NCBI GenBank assembly: GCA_003439945.1
Contig: QVRM01002806.1
Span: 1,045,001 to 1,109,000 of the forward strand
Origin: Dermanyssus gallinae
Lineage: Eukaryota; Arthropoda; Arachnida; Mesostigmata; Dermanyssidae
Direction of reading: 5' to 3'
Length of the DNA: 64,000 bases
Made by a program: the position numbers and the translations under genes. The first letter of the stretch is position 1. The number at the start of each line of letters is the position of its first letter. Positions 1 through 11,296 of the stretch are shown here, in pieces. The notes beneath the pieces were generated by a model that saw only the letters and a list, made by a program, of their open reading frames with translations, was not told where the DNA came from and made no database searches.

Positions 1-47
1 TAATACTCTATCTAGTTAAAATTGGAGTACACAAGTACTCAGGCTAA

Positions 48-480
48 TCAAGAAAGTCCCCCCAGCTTACTCTTTAGTCTCTCGAGCTGATTCAGAGACT
101 GTGTGTATGTACAAGTTTGGGCATGATACAGATCACAAGGGCCTTCGCAATATTTACAGATACACGACTCGACTGGGTCGTGAAACGACTCCGTTCGACA
201 GACCACATGATGATAGCCGTGGGTCGAGAATTTGACCACCACGTGCCTGTTTGCCCGGATTATTCCATGTGTCGTCTGTCATTGCTGGCGAAGTGAAGAA
301 CTGTGGACTCACGTCGCTGATCTCTTCTCTTTTCCTGTTCATGCAGTTCACGAATGCCGTCGTCTCCTCAAGCTTGAACTTTTGTTGGATCTCCGAGCGC
401 AGACGGAGATAACGGAAAAGCATCGATCAAACTTTACAGTCGATCTTGTTTGCAAGCTTCGCATGCGGTGTGCGAGTCGT
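48..480 (-). pseudogene. Decayed LINE reverse-transcriptase C-terminus (family X)
   Basis: Two adjacent minus-strand reading frames carry the C-terminal end of a non-LTR retrotransposon polyprotein. The upstream frame (about 423-250) holds an FVNCMNRKREEISDV-like stretch and the downstream frame (242-48) holds STHGYHH followed by a cysteine-histidine cluster CICKYCEGPC...H...C. The same order of motifs occurs in the longer open copy at 62701-63390 (SLHGFHH, then CVCRLCNQPC...H...C), which is how I recognised it. The join needs a frameshift near 245, so the copy is dead. The Cys/His cluster is probably a nucleic-acid-binding zinc knuckle. The clade is not assigned. Confidence 0.6.
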
Positions 481-1042
481 CGTGCAGTGTATGTTTTTAG
501 CCACCATCACCAACACATATTTGACGCTCTTTAAAGTACAGACAATACTCACACATACACACAAATGTCGCAAGGTTTACCCTGGAGAAGTTACAGAAAA
601 AAATAAACTGTGTACGCAAAACTATTATTGAAAGAAGCAAGGGCAAAATAGGTTCAGGACAGATTGGAAGTGAGACGCGCAGCTGGGTCTACCTCTTGCT
701 ATACGACAAGCTAGGGAGCCATGAGGGGCCAGGGCGGCCAATAAGACCCTTAAATGCATCGCACGAAGGCACAACGTCCAGATTGCCGTCACCTAAAGAA
801 GAAGCAGGAAAAGAGATATGCCTCAACAGACAAAGAGGACCAGAAGAGCTCCAAGCGATCCTGCAGAGTAAAATATAAGCAATACCGGGGTCTAACGCTT
901 AGTTAACGATGATTTGCGATTTACATGTCCTGCCAAGGGGCCCTCACAACAAAGACAAGTGACCGCCTTCTAGAACGCATTAACACTGGTGAGATTAATC
1001 GCAAGAATGGCTGCTCAAAGGAACGACGCGAGAACATGTTGA
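481..1042. other. No recognisable gene
   Basis: Short open stretches only; I see no known domain, RNA gene or strong repeat here. It is the 3' flank of the CR1-like element. Confidence 0.5.
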
Positions 1043-1067
1043 TTTTTTTTTCAAACGCACCTTTATT
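1043..1067 (-). terminator. Polyadenylation signal and A tail of the CR1-like element
   Basis: On the minus strand AATAAA (1067-1062) is followed eleven bases later by nine A (1051-1043), the usual 3' end of a retrotransposed polyadenylated RNA. Many CR1 elements end in short tandem repeats instead, so a plain A tail is slightly atypical. Confidence 0.65.
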
Positions 1068-1170
1068 TTGTCAAAGGAAACATATTACAATATTTACATT
1101 TCACAAACCGTTACCTAGATTCATAGGACAGTCGAGTTACTTGTGTGCCCACATTTGCACCGCAAGTATT

Positions 1171-2446
1171 TTAAGTTCTCAGTGCCCTAGCCATCCGCCA
1201 CAAAAACATGTTATTCACGCGATCCGTCTTTGCAATTTGTTTAGACGAGATGGTGTTACCGCTTCTAAGATTGTTCACGCGAATTGTGAAAAATTTAGAT
1301 AAGTTTGATGATTTTATAATTCGATTGTACATGCGATAGTCCGCTCTGGACTGCAGCTCCCCAATAGGGCTTATCACAAGGGAACTTTTAGCAACGTTAC
1401 ACCTTATTGAGACACGACGAATAAACTTCCTCTGTACACGCTCCATTGCTTCAATGTATTTGCCTAAATAAGGCCGCCAAACCTCACAACAATACGTAAA
1501 CTTAGGAACAACTAAACTGTTATAAAGCCTTATGTAAAAATTGCAATCATTAATTATAAAACAGCGAAATATTGTACTAGATATAAGAGAAGTTTGTCGG
1601 ATAACTTGTGTTATATGAGTGCTAAAATCCAGTTCCGGTGTCACCGTAACCTCGAGGTCCCTAATGCTATTTAATATAGGGATAGCCTCCCCATGCAGCT
1701 TGTAGGTATGGGCTCCCTTTAAACACAGTACTGCACATTTCGGCACTGATATAAGCATTTCGTTATCCAAACACCATTTAGAAACTGCGTCAATTGCACT
1801 CTGTATAATTTGTCGTTCGCTAGCAGTGTTAGAAGGCCCGTATAGCTTTAGATCATCAGCATAAAGCTTATATGTTATCGAATCAGGTATAACGTTTTTA
1901 AGATCTAAAATAAATATGCAAAATAAAAGTGGGCCGAGGCTTGATCCCTGAGGAACTCCAGAGGGGCACCCTCCTGATTCACTAAAGCTACTGTTTACCC
2001 GAACGCAGAACTCTCTACAAGTAAGATAACTAGAAATCCATGACAATGAGCGAGTATCAATACTCAAGTACCTAAGTTTCTGTACAAGCTTTACATGGTT
2101 TACTCTATCAAATGCTTTAGAAAAGTCAAAAAATACACAATCAAAAGTCAACTTATTATTTATCATAATGGCCCAATCTTGGGTCATTTCAACGAGTTGA
2201 GTTGCCGTGGATTTGCCTCTAGTAAAACCATGTTGGTTGTCATCCAACAAGCCTTTAGATTGAAGGAAATTAAAAATATGGTCAACTAGCAGTTTTTCAA
2301 ATATAATACATGCGATTGATGATTGAGCTACCGGTCTATAATTATCTACATTTGACTTTGGACCCTTTTTATGTACAGGAGTTACGATTGACTGTCTAAA
2401 ATTATTTGGCACAATGCCATCTTCATAAGACCTACTGAATATAAAA
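1171..2446 (-). pseudogene. CR1-like ORF2, 3' part: reverse transcriptase
   Basis: This frame carries the rest of the reverse transcriptase of the same element. Counting from the conserved PNNFRQS segment, the motifs are PVHKKG and DNYRP (motif 1-2), DFSKAFD (motif 3, about residues 96-102), SGVPQGSSLGPLLF (motif 4), YADD (motif 5, about 184-187, catalytic aspartates intact) and a C-terminal ERVQRKFIRR region. It ends at a stop just before the 3' UTR. There is no restriction-like endonuclease domain, as expected for an APE-type LINE. It is separated from the endonuclease part only by the frame slip, so the protein as sequenced would be truncated before the catalytic core. Confidence 0.8.
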
Positions 2447-4373
2447 AAAGAGGTTCTGTTATCACAGTCGCTACTTTTTTATAAAATATGGGTGGGATTA
2501 AATCTGGAGTAAGGCTGCACTTATTGGGTAGTTGCTTGATTTTCGTTAGAATATTATATTCTGATAAATCTAAATATGGACTGCCGTCACTCGAGGGTAC
2601 GTCGATAGAATCAGCTTCTGAAGCTGAACCCCCTTGGGCAACATAAACCGACGAGAAGAAGTCCTTGAATGCATTTGCCTTAGAAGCGTCATCTACGACG
2701 ACTACCTGCTCTATATTTAAAGTCGCGATATTCTCTTTACCCTTTAATCGTTTATTTGCGTATCTAAAAAACGACTTTGTGTTTTTTAAATCAAGACAAG
2801 CTTCATCCATTATACGAAGTCGTCTAGTTGCTTTGCGCAACTTTTTTTCATACTGCACATTTGGCTCCTGATCTATCAGCCGTTTTAGATTGCTTACATA
2901 TTTTCGTAAATTAGCATTATTATTTGATTTGCCATTTCGCTTAGGTACAAATTCTTTAATTAGTAAATGTATCTGGTCAACAAAGTTATTATACATCGAG
3001 TCGACAGTATCACAATTTAAAAACAAGTTTCTCCAGTTTATACAGGCAAGTCTACGGCTTATCATTTCATAGTCCCCCTTCCAGAAATTATAACCTCCCT
3101 CGTCTTCCGTAGAATATTCAGCATCAAATAAAATAGTAAAAGAGATGGCATTATGGTCAGATGGGATTGGCGACTGAAATACTTGTATATCCTCAATGAT
3201 AGATGGGTCTGAGGTTAAAACTAAATCGATAATGGAACCTATATTGTCGTTGTCATCACTTGATATACCTAAGTTTAATTCGTCAGTGACCATTCCGCTA
3301 AAAGTAGGACTAGTAGTCACTTGGCTAACACTACTAGAAATGCTATTGCTATTGATGTTACTAGATAATTGATTAAAACTGTTATATATGGTATTATCAT
3401 TACATTGACTAGCAAACTTATTATAAGCACTACCTACAGTGGCAAATGAGTCACTAGAACTGATCTGCGAGGCCTCAAAGCCAACGCAGTACAGTCGAGG
3501 GCGAGTAACTTCGTCTATTTGTTGGTGTAATTTGTTAGAAATGCAGGCGTTAACAAAGGTAGACTCTATGGTTGTTGAATCTAAAAGCGTAATATTCTTC
3601 CAGTGTATTTTTGGAAGGTTAAAATCCCCAGAAATTAAAATTGGGTTAGTTGTATCACAAATAGAATCAAATAAGTCACATATAGTTTTTATGCGTGTCT
3701 TGCGTTCAGCAAGGGTGCCGGCATTTTTCGCATAATAACAGGCAACTCTTATAGAACTAAAATTAGAGTATACGTCTAAAGCGACTGCTTCAATGCCACT
3801 CTCTAGTTGTAATTCGCAAACCTTCATCGTGTTTTTAATTAATATACAAACCCCCCCTCCCCGGGAGCCACGGTCACACCGGAATACTGAGTACCTATCA
3901 TCACACGATAGTTCACTGTTAGTAACATGTTTTCCACCTACACCTAACCAGGTTTCAGTTATAAACACTATATCAATATTATTTAAGGCGGTATATGAAT
4001 TGAGCACTTGTGTACAGTCATTTTTACCTATGGAGCGTGCATTAAAATATAAACATTTAACCGCGTTTTTAACCGCGGCGTCAGTTGTTGGGCGGAGATA
4101 CTGGGGCGGCAATTTAGTCGAGATTGTTTTAAAAGAGTGGGAAGTTTGGGAAGAGGGTGAGAAGTGGAGGTGGCAGTGGTGGAGGCGGGATATGGAGTTG
4201 AGGGGGCCAGATGGCAGGGAGGACCGGCGGTGGAGGAAGGGGTGGATGGCAGAGCTGAAAAGGAGCAGTTCCGAATTGGTTGTTGAATTTGTTTTTGTTT
4301 TTGCTACTGCCGGCAACAGGGGAAGGAAATACCTGGGAGGAACTGTCAGCTGGCTGACGCCGAGCTGCACCAA
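2382..4373 (-). pseudogene. CR1-like ORF2, 5' part: APE endonuclease and RT start
   Basis: A 663-residue open frame whose first ~100 residues overlap ORF1 and may not be translated from the first methionine. The AP-endonuclease-like domain shows FNARS (Asn about 111), ITETWL (Glu about 140), SGDFNLP (Asp about 250), IIDLVLTS (about 381-388) and SDH (405-407), the residues expected for target-DNA nicking. Between the TRP motif (about 291) and IIDLVLTS lies an unusual Ser/Asn-rich block of roughly 85 residues. The frame leaves the RT reading frame near 2440-2446, in a run of seven T on the coding strand, so RT continues in a different frame. One extra base would restore phase, so this may be a recent mutation or a sequencing indel. 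Confidence 0.8.
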
Positions 4374-5871
4374 ACTTATTGGTCAATCCACCAATAATGG
4401 GTTTCACTCCCAGAAAACGAGCGGCTTCACGAGCGAGAGGTCTGGCCGCCTGTATTGCGCCACGGCGGTTGAAATGGACACCATCGGTGTCCATAGACCA
4501 GGCACAGCGCTGAATATATGAAAAATCACGATAAAATACGGCCGAATCCTTAAATTTAGCCGACATTTTGCCATTAACATTTTCGCATTCCGCGCGGCGG
4601 TCACTACCTGGACCGCCTGTTACTACCGGAATAGAACAGACGGTCAGCCTGATGTTGTTGGCTTCGCAAAGCATTACCAGGTCATCCAGCTGATGCTCCA
4701 TCCGCTCCCATACCTCAACAATGTCAACATTGACGGGGCTTTTCAAAATTTCGTTCAGCCCGGCATGCAGTACGACGAGTTGATCTGTCGGCTGTGTGTT
4801 ATATATCGCAATGTGGCGACGCACGTTTGCAATCACCTTGCATAACGTGGCTCCGCCCTGCCCCGATATATGACAGCGTACGTCACCACCCACCATGTCG
4901 AGCACGTTCGTCGCTAGCCGGGAGATGTTAGAGTCACCGGCCAGAAGAACGGACTTGACGGGTGGTGTGGGGAAGGACGACTGAGAGTTGACTGCAGTGC
5001 CATCAATGCTTGCCTGCACGAAGATGTCTGTTTGTGTGCAAGCGGTGGCAGTGCGTAAAGCGGTTGGAATTTCGGTGCTTGTGGATGGTATTGCTGTTGC
5101 GCTACTGGCAATCTGCGCGGAAGAAGCGGCAATCGGCAACCTGATGGTTTTGGTGCCCAATGCTGAAGGTACCGCTGGTGCCGCACTGTCCGCCACCACT
5201 GTAGCAACTAGCGAACAGGTGTTTTGTGCGCTTGATGGTATTGTTGCTGCAGCAATATCAAGAGCATCTGTAGTCCGTCGTGCAACAGTCGGCACGTCGT
5301 TGGTCAGGTGGGTTGTTGGTGTTGTTGCTGTTCCACTGGCAACAGTTGCCGTCGAATTTTGTACCATCTCGGTTTGAGCAGAGGGGGAGAGGCCGGCGGG
5401 GTTCGATTCACTGTTGGCTGAGATAACATCCAATTTGGTAAAAACCGCTCTAAACTTTTCGTCATATTCATTGTCTGTTTTTAAAAGCACTTTCTTCAGG
5501 TCATCAATGGCAGATTTAAAAACGCGCAATGTTTTTCCGACGTTGACACAATAGTTATTATCAAAAGCAGTCTGTTCACCCACGAGCTCAAATATATTTG
5601 TTTCCTTCACCTCTTTTTCAATTCTTCTTTCACAATGGATACACACAAATTCATCATTGTTAGTGTCTGAGCTCCTGAACAAGCCACCGCAGTATATGCA
5701 TGCGATGGCTCGTGTCACAAGGCAAGGAGGCTGGGTAGAGGGCGTTGAAAATGGCGGCCGCCGTCTTGTTGAGTGGGGCCCAGCTGGTGTGTCAAAGTTG
5801 AAACTCATCTCCAATGGGTGACGAGGCGTCTCAGGCAAAACAGCCAATCTTCTTTGGTACATTATTACCAA
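4129..5871 (-). CDS. CR1-like ORF1 protein: zinc ribbon and SGNH hydrolase fold
   Basis: A 580-residue open frame. Cysteine pairs at about residues 58/61 and 77/80 form a C-X2-C...C-X2-C zinc ribbon, followed by a charged, possibly coiled region (residues 85-150) and a long Ala/Ser/Thr-rich linker (150-305). Residues 306-490 look like an SGNH/GDSL esterase-like domain: GDSN at 312-315, HAGLNE at 369-374, and DGVH at 463-466 supplying the catalytic-type Asp/His. The tail is proline-rich (about 540-575). In related LINEs ORF1 binds the element RNA; the esterase-like domain's role there is not well settled. The stop lies inside the ORF2 reading frame, giving a 245-bp overlap with the ORF2 open frame. 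The frame is uninterrupted, which suggests a young copy. Confidence 0.8.
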   Translation of the reverse strand: MVIMYQRRLAVLPETPRHPLEMSFNFDTPAGPHSTRRRPPFSTPSTQPPCLVTRAIACIYCGGLFRSSDTNNDEFVCIHCERRIEKEVKETNIFELVGEQTAFDNNYCVNVGKTLRVFKSAIDDLKKVLLKTDNEYDEKFRAVFTKLDVISANSESNPAGLSPSAQTEMVQNSTATVASGTATTPTTHLTNDVPTVARRTTDALDIAAATIPSSAQNTCSLVATVVADSAAPAVPSALGTKTIRLPIAASSAQIASSATAIPSTSTEIPTALRTATACTQTDIFVQASIDGTAVNSQSSFPTPPVKSVLLAGDSNISRLATNVLDMVGGDVRCHISGQGGATLCKVIANVRRHIAIYNTQPTDQLVVLHAGLNEILKSPVNVDIVEVWERMEHQLDDLVMLCEANNIRLTVCSIPVVTGGPGSDRRAECENVNGKMSAKFKDSAVFYRDFSYIQRCAWSMDTDGVHFNRRGAIQAARPLAREAARFLGVKPIIGGLTNKFGAARRQPADSSSQVFPSPVAGSSKNKNKFNNQFGTAPFQLCHPPLPPPPVLPAIWPPQLHIPPPPLPPPLLTLFPNFPLF

Positions 5872-5990
5872 TTTTGGTTAGTATGTCACAAAACCACAAT
5901 TTCACAATTATTTGCACAACTATAAACAGTAAAATACTTTAAAAACATTAAAAGCGTGTAGACTTCATCCGAACGTGACCACTCCCGGCG

Positions 5991-6798
5991 ACCGCGAGCA
6001 GACGACGATGATTAAGGCACTGCTGCGTCCCTTTTGGTTGAGGGGCCTCAAAAGGGGTTTTATGATCAGTGATCGGCCGTGGCTTAGTTAAACCACACTC
6101 ACACCATGAATCTAGCATCGATAAAAATACAAAAAATCAAATTTATTGGGCGTCTCGTCCAATTTAAAGTGGGTTAACGTGCACACATGTCAAAAACGTC
6201 CAAGAGTTGGGCCCGACGCACGGATCCGCCGGTTTGAGTTGGTGACAGCCAAACGCTACAACAAATTCGGCAAAAAGGGGTTCACGAGAACCCCCTCGTT
6301 TAATAACTGAGAGGTTTCCGAACATAAACGGGTTTTAAACCACCATTGCGAAAGAGGATAATACCATCGACCCTGGAAGCTGGAACAGCTGGTTGCTAAA
6401 CTGTTCTGGTACTCTTACACGGTTGAAGGCTAGAGAGAACACGCACAAAATAGGACAACACCAATGAACAGTCACGACACGGCCCGAAGACTGCACGACG
6501 TAGCTTGCACCGTACTCTAGGCTATGGCACGAAGCGGTGACCTACCAACCTGCATATCGCGGATGCTTCCAGACGCACCGGCAGTGACAAAAGACAAAAT
6601 AAAATTGACAAAGCACTGACTTGCAATAAAAACGATGGCGAAACCCACACTTTTGAACCTTTTGCATACGCTGTGGTGGAAAAGACAGGAGTGGAACGAA
6701 AATTAAGGCGTCACTTCAGGGTAGTACCTACGATTACGCAAGTGCTAATCTGATAGACACATTATCGTTCCTATACGACCTCCATCCTCCCCCGAGAC
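5991..6798. other. 5' flank of the CR1-like element; no gene seen
   Basis: Contains perhaps part of the element's 5' leader at its left edge; otherwise no domain, RNA gene or repeat that I can support. Confidence 0.4.
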
Positions 6799-7340
6799 TA
6801 AAATAGTTGGATAGCTCCTTTTCAAGAAAAGCAATTAGCAGATTTGATCAATCACACAGCTGTGCCAGAATTAGAACGCTTTTGGATGATGGGACAACCC
6901 TCATTAGCGCAGGACGGCGACTGCGTGTTGACCTAGTGGTGTATTATAGGTGTCGCCTGTGGCGATTATGTAGGTTCGTTAGCTCATCAAGGCCTTGCAT
7001 ACGCCCGGAGTGCGAACCGGCTAGCCCGTCACTTCGCTCTAAATAACACGCTTAGTCGGGCATTCAGATCTCTCGGCATCTCATGCTACAACATAGAGAG
7101 CATACTGGAACCCGCAGATCTCTCACAATCGGAAAAGGCCTGATGGTCTCACTCGGATCCTCTTTGGGCGTGGCTGCATGCTTGTTTGGGATGCAACCGT
7201 AGCCGACATATTAGCGCCTGAAATTGTCGTTCAAAGTGCGAATGCTTTCATGTGAGCATAGAGTAACAATTGCAGAAAATATTTAGGAATAGGTAGTCTG
7301 CAAGATGTTTGTCCGTCGGCGTTTTAAATTACGGAAGGCT
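6799..7340 (+). pseudogene. REL-endonuclease LINE relic, copy 1
   Basis: A heavily mutated fragment matching the C-terminal part of the element at 19344-21005: the segment around LLDDGTTLISAGRRLRVDLVV (about 6870-6940) aligns with LLDDETTRISAGLRLGVDLVV there, followed by degraded counterparts of the zinc-knuckle, RPDG and WDATV regions. Relative to the 19-21 kb element it lacks about 72 bp just upstream of this motif, and the copy at 9055 lacks the same block. Stops and frameshifts throughout. Confidence 0.65.
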
Positions 7341-7740
7341 CTTGTCCTAGAAGCTGCTCAGTGTCATTTGTCGTGTTTGTAGCGATTTTAATGCTGCTTC
7401 AACTGCATGGGGTCTACCAGCACTGACAGACGCAGTAGTCCTGAAGTGGCCAACAAAGGAGAACATGGTTTTCTTTAACAGGGGCACGGATACTACTTCT
7501 ACGAGAAGATATTTTAATTATTGGGACGAAAAAAGTCTTTGCGACCACTACTATGACTAGAATATGATATCGGTAAAACCATCACCCTAGGAGTTCTTAT
7601 TTAAGCTAGAGGATGACCTATGGGTACAGCCCTAGAAGTGAATACGCAATGTGCCGGGAATTAGAAAGAGAGAAAATATTGCCCCTGATAATCGTATTCG
7701 GATAATTAACATACACTTTTTTCAAAATTTTCTATTGTTG
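7341..7740. other. Unassigned stretch between LINE relics
   Basis: No motif strong enough to assign. It may be the 5' part of the decayed R1-clade element that follows. Confidence 0.3.
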
Positions 7741-9038
7741 GGCACTGTATAAAGTGGAAGTGACCGAAGACTATGCGCGAGAGGTAATCTCGGTGGAGGT
7801 ATGCGGTAGGTCACCAGGCCGTGATGGCTTCCCGGTCTCGACCACGGAAATTCTCTTTAATGAGTTCCCGGATGTGGTGGCTAACGTAGCCACACGAACG
7901 CCTTGCAGCGGCTGCCTCTCCTTGGTTTGGAAGAAAACTGGTCTTATACTCATCCCGGAAGGAACTAACTCCAATAGGCCGATCTGCCTTATTAGCCCGC
8001 TGGCCAACCCATAGAGCCAATAGTAAGGTCCCGCGCGCGATGCAGAGCACGGCCTCCTCTCAACATCACAATACGGGTTCCGAAAAGGCTAATAAGTTCT
8101 CTCGGTCACAGAGCGGGTGGTCGCCAAAGAGAGGGTTCTGCACCAATCTCCACCTTGGACTTGGGGCTTGCTACTGGCTGTACTCCTGGACGTTAAAGAC
8201 CACAGCCTGTCCTGGAAAGTGAGCTCGAATACACTATTCAAAGAGAGACTTCAGTCCTATTTGTGGTGCGCCGACTCGAGTGTTCGTTCTACCTGAACGA
8301 GAGATGTATAGTCAGCGAAAGCTCTAAGTTTGACGTGACGGCTGGGGTTCTCCAGTTTTCGATTCTAGGACCCTTGTATGGAATTGCGACGATATCTTAG
8401 GCTTGGACGATTTTTGAGAGGGCACTAAGCCGCTGGCACACGCAGACGACCTCGCAGTGGTCTTTCGATCACCCCAGCAACTGGAACGAAGGGTCAACGA
8501 CGCCCTGACGGAGATCGCTGGCAGGATGAGGGGGCTAGCATAACACTAGCGTCGAGAAAAATGAGAGCATCCTCCAAATTGGACCACGGCAGTACTCTCT
8601 TGACACTAATTCTAGATGGTCAGGAAGCTTAAAGGTAAAATATTACAACCCTCGATACTTTGCAAGCCAAACGGGAATTCATTCCAGACGGAGCGTAGAG
8701 TACGGGTAAGGACTCTGATTCGGGATATCAGAGCCTGGGTGAATCAGCCAGGCGGGGAACTTGGCGTTCTACGTGACTAAGGTTCTCACCGTGCACGATT
8801 TTCCAGTCGTACTTGGTTAATATTAGAAAAGCCACGTCCCGACCTCGAAAGTACTGCCAAAACGACACTGAGGACATGCCTGGACATACAATCTTGTGGT
8901 ACCCGACATAGGCCTTTCAGCGTACAGGTCTACCTAGGGCGGGACACTTGGGACGCTCATACAGCTTATAATTAAGTGACGTCACGATTGAACCAATATT
9001 GCTTGTAAAAAACGTCCTCCGCGTCGAAAATAAAAAAA
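7741..9038 (+). pseudogene. Decayed R1-clade retrotransposon (RT to 3' end)
   Basis: Scattered frames carry R1-type reverse-transcriptase motifs in order: CGRSPGRDGFPVSTTEILF (about 7801-7860), LILIPEGTNSNRPICLISP (7946-8005), YGFRKG (about 8070), TAGV-QFSILGPL (8340-8375), AHADDLAVVF (8436-8466, counterpart of the YADD box) and RTLIRDIRAWVNQPGGELG, then VTKVLT (about 8708-8790). The last two blocks are characteristic of the R1-clade C-terminal region and are also present in the nested fragment at 30822-31939. An A-rich stretch at about 9024-9038 may be the tail. Many stops and frameshifts; not functional. Confidence 0.7.
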
Positions 9039-9054
9039 ACGGAGGCTAAAACCA

Positions 9055-9790
9055 GCTAAAAATGTTGGATAGCTCCGTCTAAAGGAAAGCAATTGAGAAA
9101 TTTAATTATTAAAACCGCTATCCCAGAATTAGAATGCTTTTGAATAATGATACAATTTTCGTTAGCGCAGAATTGCGACAGGGTGTCGACTTAGTTGTAT
9201 ACCATACGTGTCGCCGGTACCTCATCTAGTCCAGTATGTAGATTTGTGAGCTCGTCAAGCGTCAAGTTCTTGCATGCGCCCTGAATTAAAAAGAAAGTAG
9301 AGAAAAATAATCCAACTTTCGATATTTTGCGAGGTGCGAGAGTTCGAACCGGCTAGCACATCACTCCGTTCTAAACTGCACGCTTAATTGGGCATTCAGA
9401 TCTGTCGGCATCCCATACTAAAATATGCATAGTATACCAGGATCTCGCAGATCTCTCACAATCGGAAAAGACCTGATAGTCTCATTCTGGTCTCCTTTGG
9501 GTGTGGTTGCATGCTGGTTGTAGATGCAACTTTATTCGACTTATTAGCGCCCTCAATTGTTGGTGCAAATGCGGACCCAGCATGTTATGCTTCCAGGTTA
9601 GCAGATGGTAAAGACTGCAATAAATACTTAAGGATAATCTATCTACAAGAGTCTTGTCTGTTGGCGTTAGAAACAATGGACGACTTTGGCTCTCTTACAT
9701 AAGTTAAGTTAGCTCGCTTATCATTCAACAGGAAACTTTAGGAGACCTTTAGAGTTCCTACGCCAGAGGCTGTCACCCTATATTTGTGGC
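9055..9790 (+). pseudogene. REL-endonuclease LINE relic, copy 2
   Basis: Second copy of the relic at 6799-7340, in the same orientation, starting with the same GTTGGATAGCTCC segment and sharing its ~72-bp deletion relative to the 19-21 kb element. It carries its own ~55-bp A-rich insertion near 9287-9342. The clearest coding remnant is VDATLFDLLAPSIVGANADP to LALETMD (9515-9680), matching the endonuclease C-terminal part of the element at 19344-21005. Confidence 0.65.
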
Positions 9791-9811
9791 AATAATTTGT
9801 GGCAATATGTG

Positions 9812-9990
9812 GCTGCGTGGCCTAGGGGACTAGTGCACTAGTCATGGTTGTCACCTACCGGGTGTCCCGTTTGATCCCTGTTGTTAATCGAAGTTTTTCG
9901 AGCGGTGCCTATTGAAAACAGATAATAGAGTATATCGCGGCCATCATGCCACAATGGCTGCTGAGGAAACCGCATATATCTTAACATTCG
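9812..9990 (+). mobile_element. tRNA-derived SINE, family 1, copy 1
   Basis: A tRNA-like head with an A box resembling TGGCCTAGGGG (about 9818) and a B box resembling GTTTGATCCC (about 9869), followed by a body. The head and body reappear on the minus strand at 43730-43925, including the TGTTGTTAATCGAA-like segment just after the B box, so this is a dispersed family rather than a lone tRNA pseudogene. Confidence 0.6.
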
Positions 9991-10449
9991 CGTATACTTT
10001 TGCTCCAAGCGCCCTTAATAAAAAAAAGTTTTATATTTGTATTTAGGTTTACAAAACAACAAATAATAAAAAATACATCTCTCTATACAACAAGAAAATT
10101 CAGTATTCAGTAGGGAGGCGTTATTTAATTCGACTACATCTGATCGCATGCTTGCATAGAGACAAGTGTTTACCTTAAAGTACGAGTACATGTTTTTAAT
10201 AATTATAAAATAGAACAAGATTATAATGCTGTTAAAATCGATGCAATATATTATAATTTCACAGTTACAAATGAAATAATGCTAAATAACGACGTATACC
10301 ATACATACCTGGACATGTATGCACATAGAAAGAAGGTTTTATTCGGACCAGCCAAATTTAATCTACTAACTGCCTCAGTCGATATCGCTAGATGTTCGAA
10401 ACTAAAGCTAACATCGTCTCCTTGACCAAAGGACAGTATAGGACATCTT
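9991..10449. other. AT-rich stretch without recognisable gene
   Basis: Only short open frames; no motif recognised. Confidence 0.4.
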
Positions 10450-11110
10450 TATAGTTCTATGCGTGCATATTTGTATCAATAGTTATGTCTCAACGCCAAG
10501 CGGCATCTCATTCTCCAGACATATAGAGAAAAGGGTCCGTAAGACGCTGATTGCCATTCACTCAATTAAGAATCCAAAACTCTTCTCACTGAGGACGGCT
10601 TTATGATTGCTTGACCTGAAAGTTGCCCCTACAGCAAGCTATGCGATTGAACTTAATTAGGAACATCTCAGAGCTTCAAGCTTTAACGAACTCGACCGCC
10701 TGAAGGCAACGTATATTAAACGGCTTATGGGCGTTCACCGAAGCAGCCGCAACCGATTGGTGTATCTGGCTGCGGGTACCCCGCTTTTTACAGAAGATCC
10801 TCAGCGCCGCTTTAACCTGCGGTTAACTCGCAAGTATCAAGAGTACTTACTAAAGTGGCAAGCTAAGATGTTTCAAGTGGACAAGGATTTCTATCGGAGC
10901 AAGCTATAATGAACAACTCGTGGAAGAAGGCCAAATATCGTAATATATACTCGCCTCCTTATTATGCGTCATGCAATACACGGTTTCCATAATGCAGTGT
11001 GCACGAAAGTTGGTTTCCATGAGGCAGACGAGCAGTGTATTAAGCAAGTTGTGTAAAACAACTTGCTCAATCTATCATCTATTGCGATGCCGGAACTCAC
11101 CAACACTCCA
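10450..11110 (+). pseudogene. Decayed family X LINE, C-terminal half
   Basis: In shifting frames it parallels the open copy at 62701-63390: RKTLIAIHSIKNPKLFSL, LDLKVAPTASYAI, then in an open piece (10727-10909) HRSSRNRLVYLAAGTPLF, and finally HAIHGFHNAVC...GFHEAD...C (about 10970-11035). Stops fall between these blocks. The 3' end runs up to the (TA)n tract that starts at 11166. Confidence 0.7.
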
Positions 11111-11165
11111 GCAAATTAATATGAAACTTACACTCATCTGGAGTAATATTTGATTGTTTTTGAGG

Positions 11166-11296
<131 letters not shown>

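Larger units (their letters stand above)
1043..5990 (-). mobile_element. Near-complete CR1-like non-LTR retrotransposon
   Basis: A minus-strand LINE of about 4.9 kb with the expected order: 5' leader, ORF1 (zinc ribbon plus SGNH hydrolase), ORF2 (APE endonuclease, then reverse transcriptase), AATAAA and a nine-base A tail (T run 1043-1051 on the plus strand). An SGNH/GDSL-like domain in ORF1 is known from CR1 and related clades, and the YADD reverse transcriptase with an ERVQRKF-type C-terminal region fits the CR1/Jockey group. The only obvious lesion I see in ORF2 is a frame slip in a T homopolymer near 2440-2446. The 5' boundary is approximate and I could not find a convincing target-site duplication. 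Confidence 0.8.

Noticed and set aside
3793..5377. Plus-strand frames (3793-4521, 4988-5377) antisense to the CR1-like ORFs
   Set aside because: Shadows of the minus-strand ORF1/ORF2, whose motifs are clear.
1000..6300. Target-site duplication of the CR1-like element
   Set aside because: I compared the sequence left of the A tail (GAACATGTTGA) with the region right of ORF1 and found only weak, short similarities.
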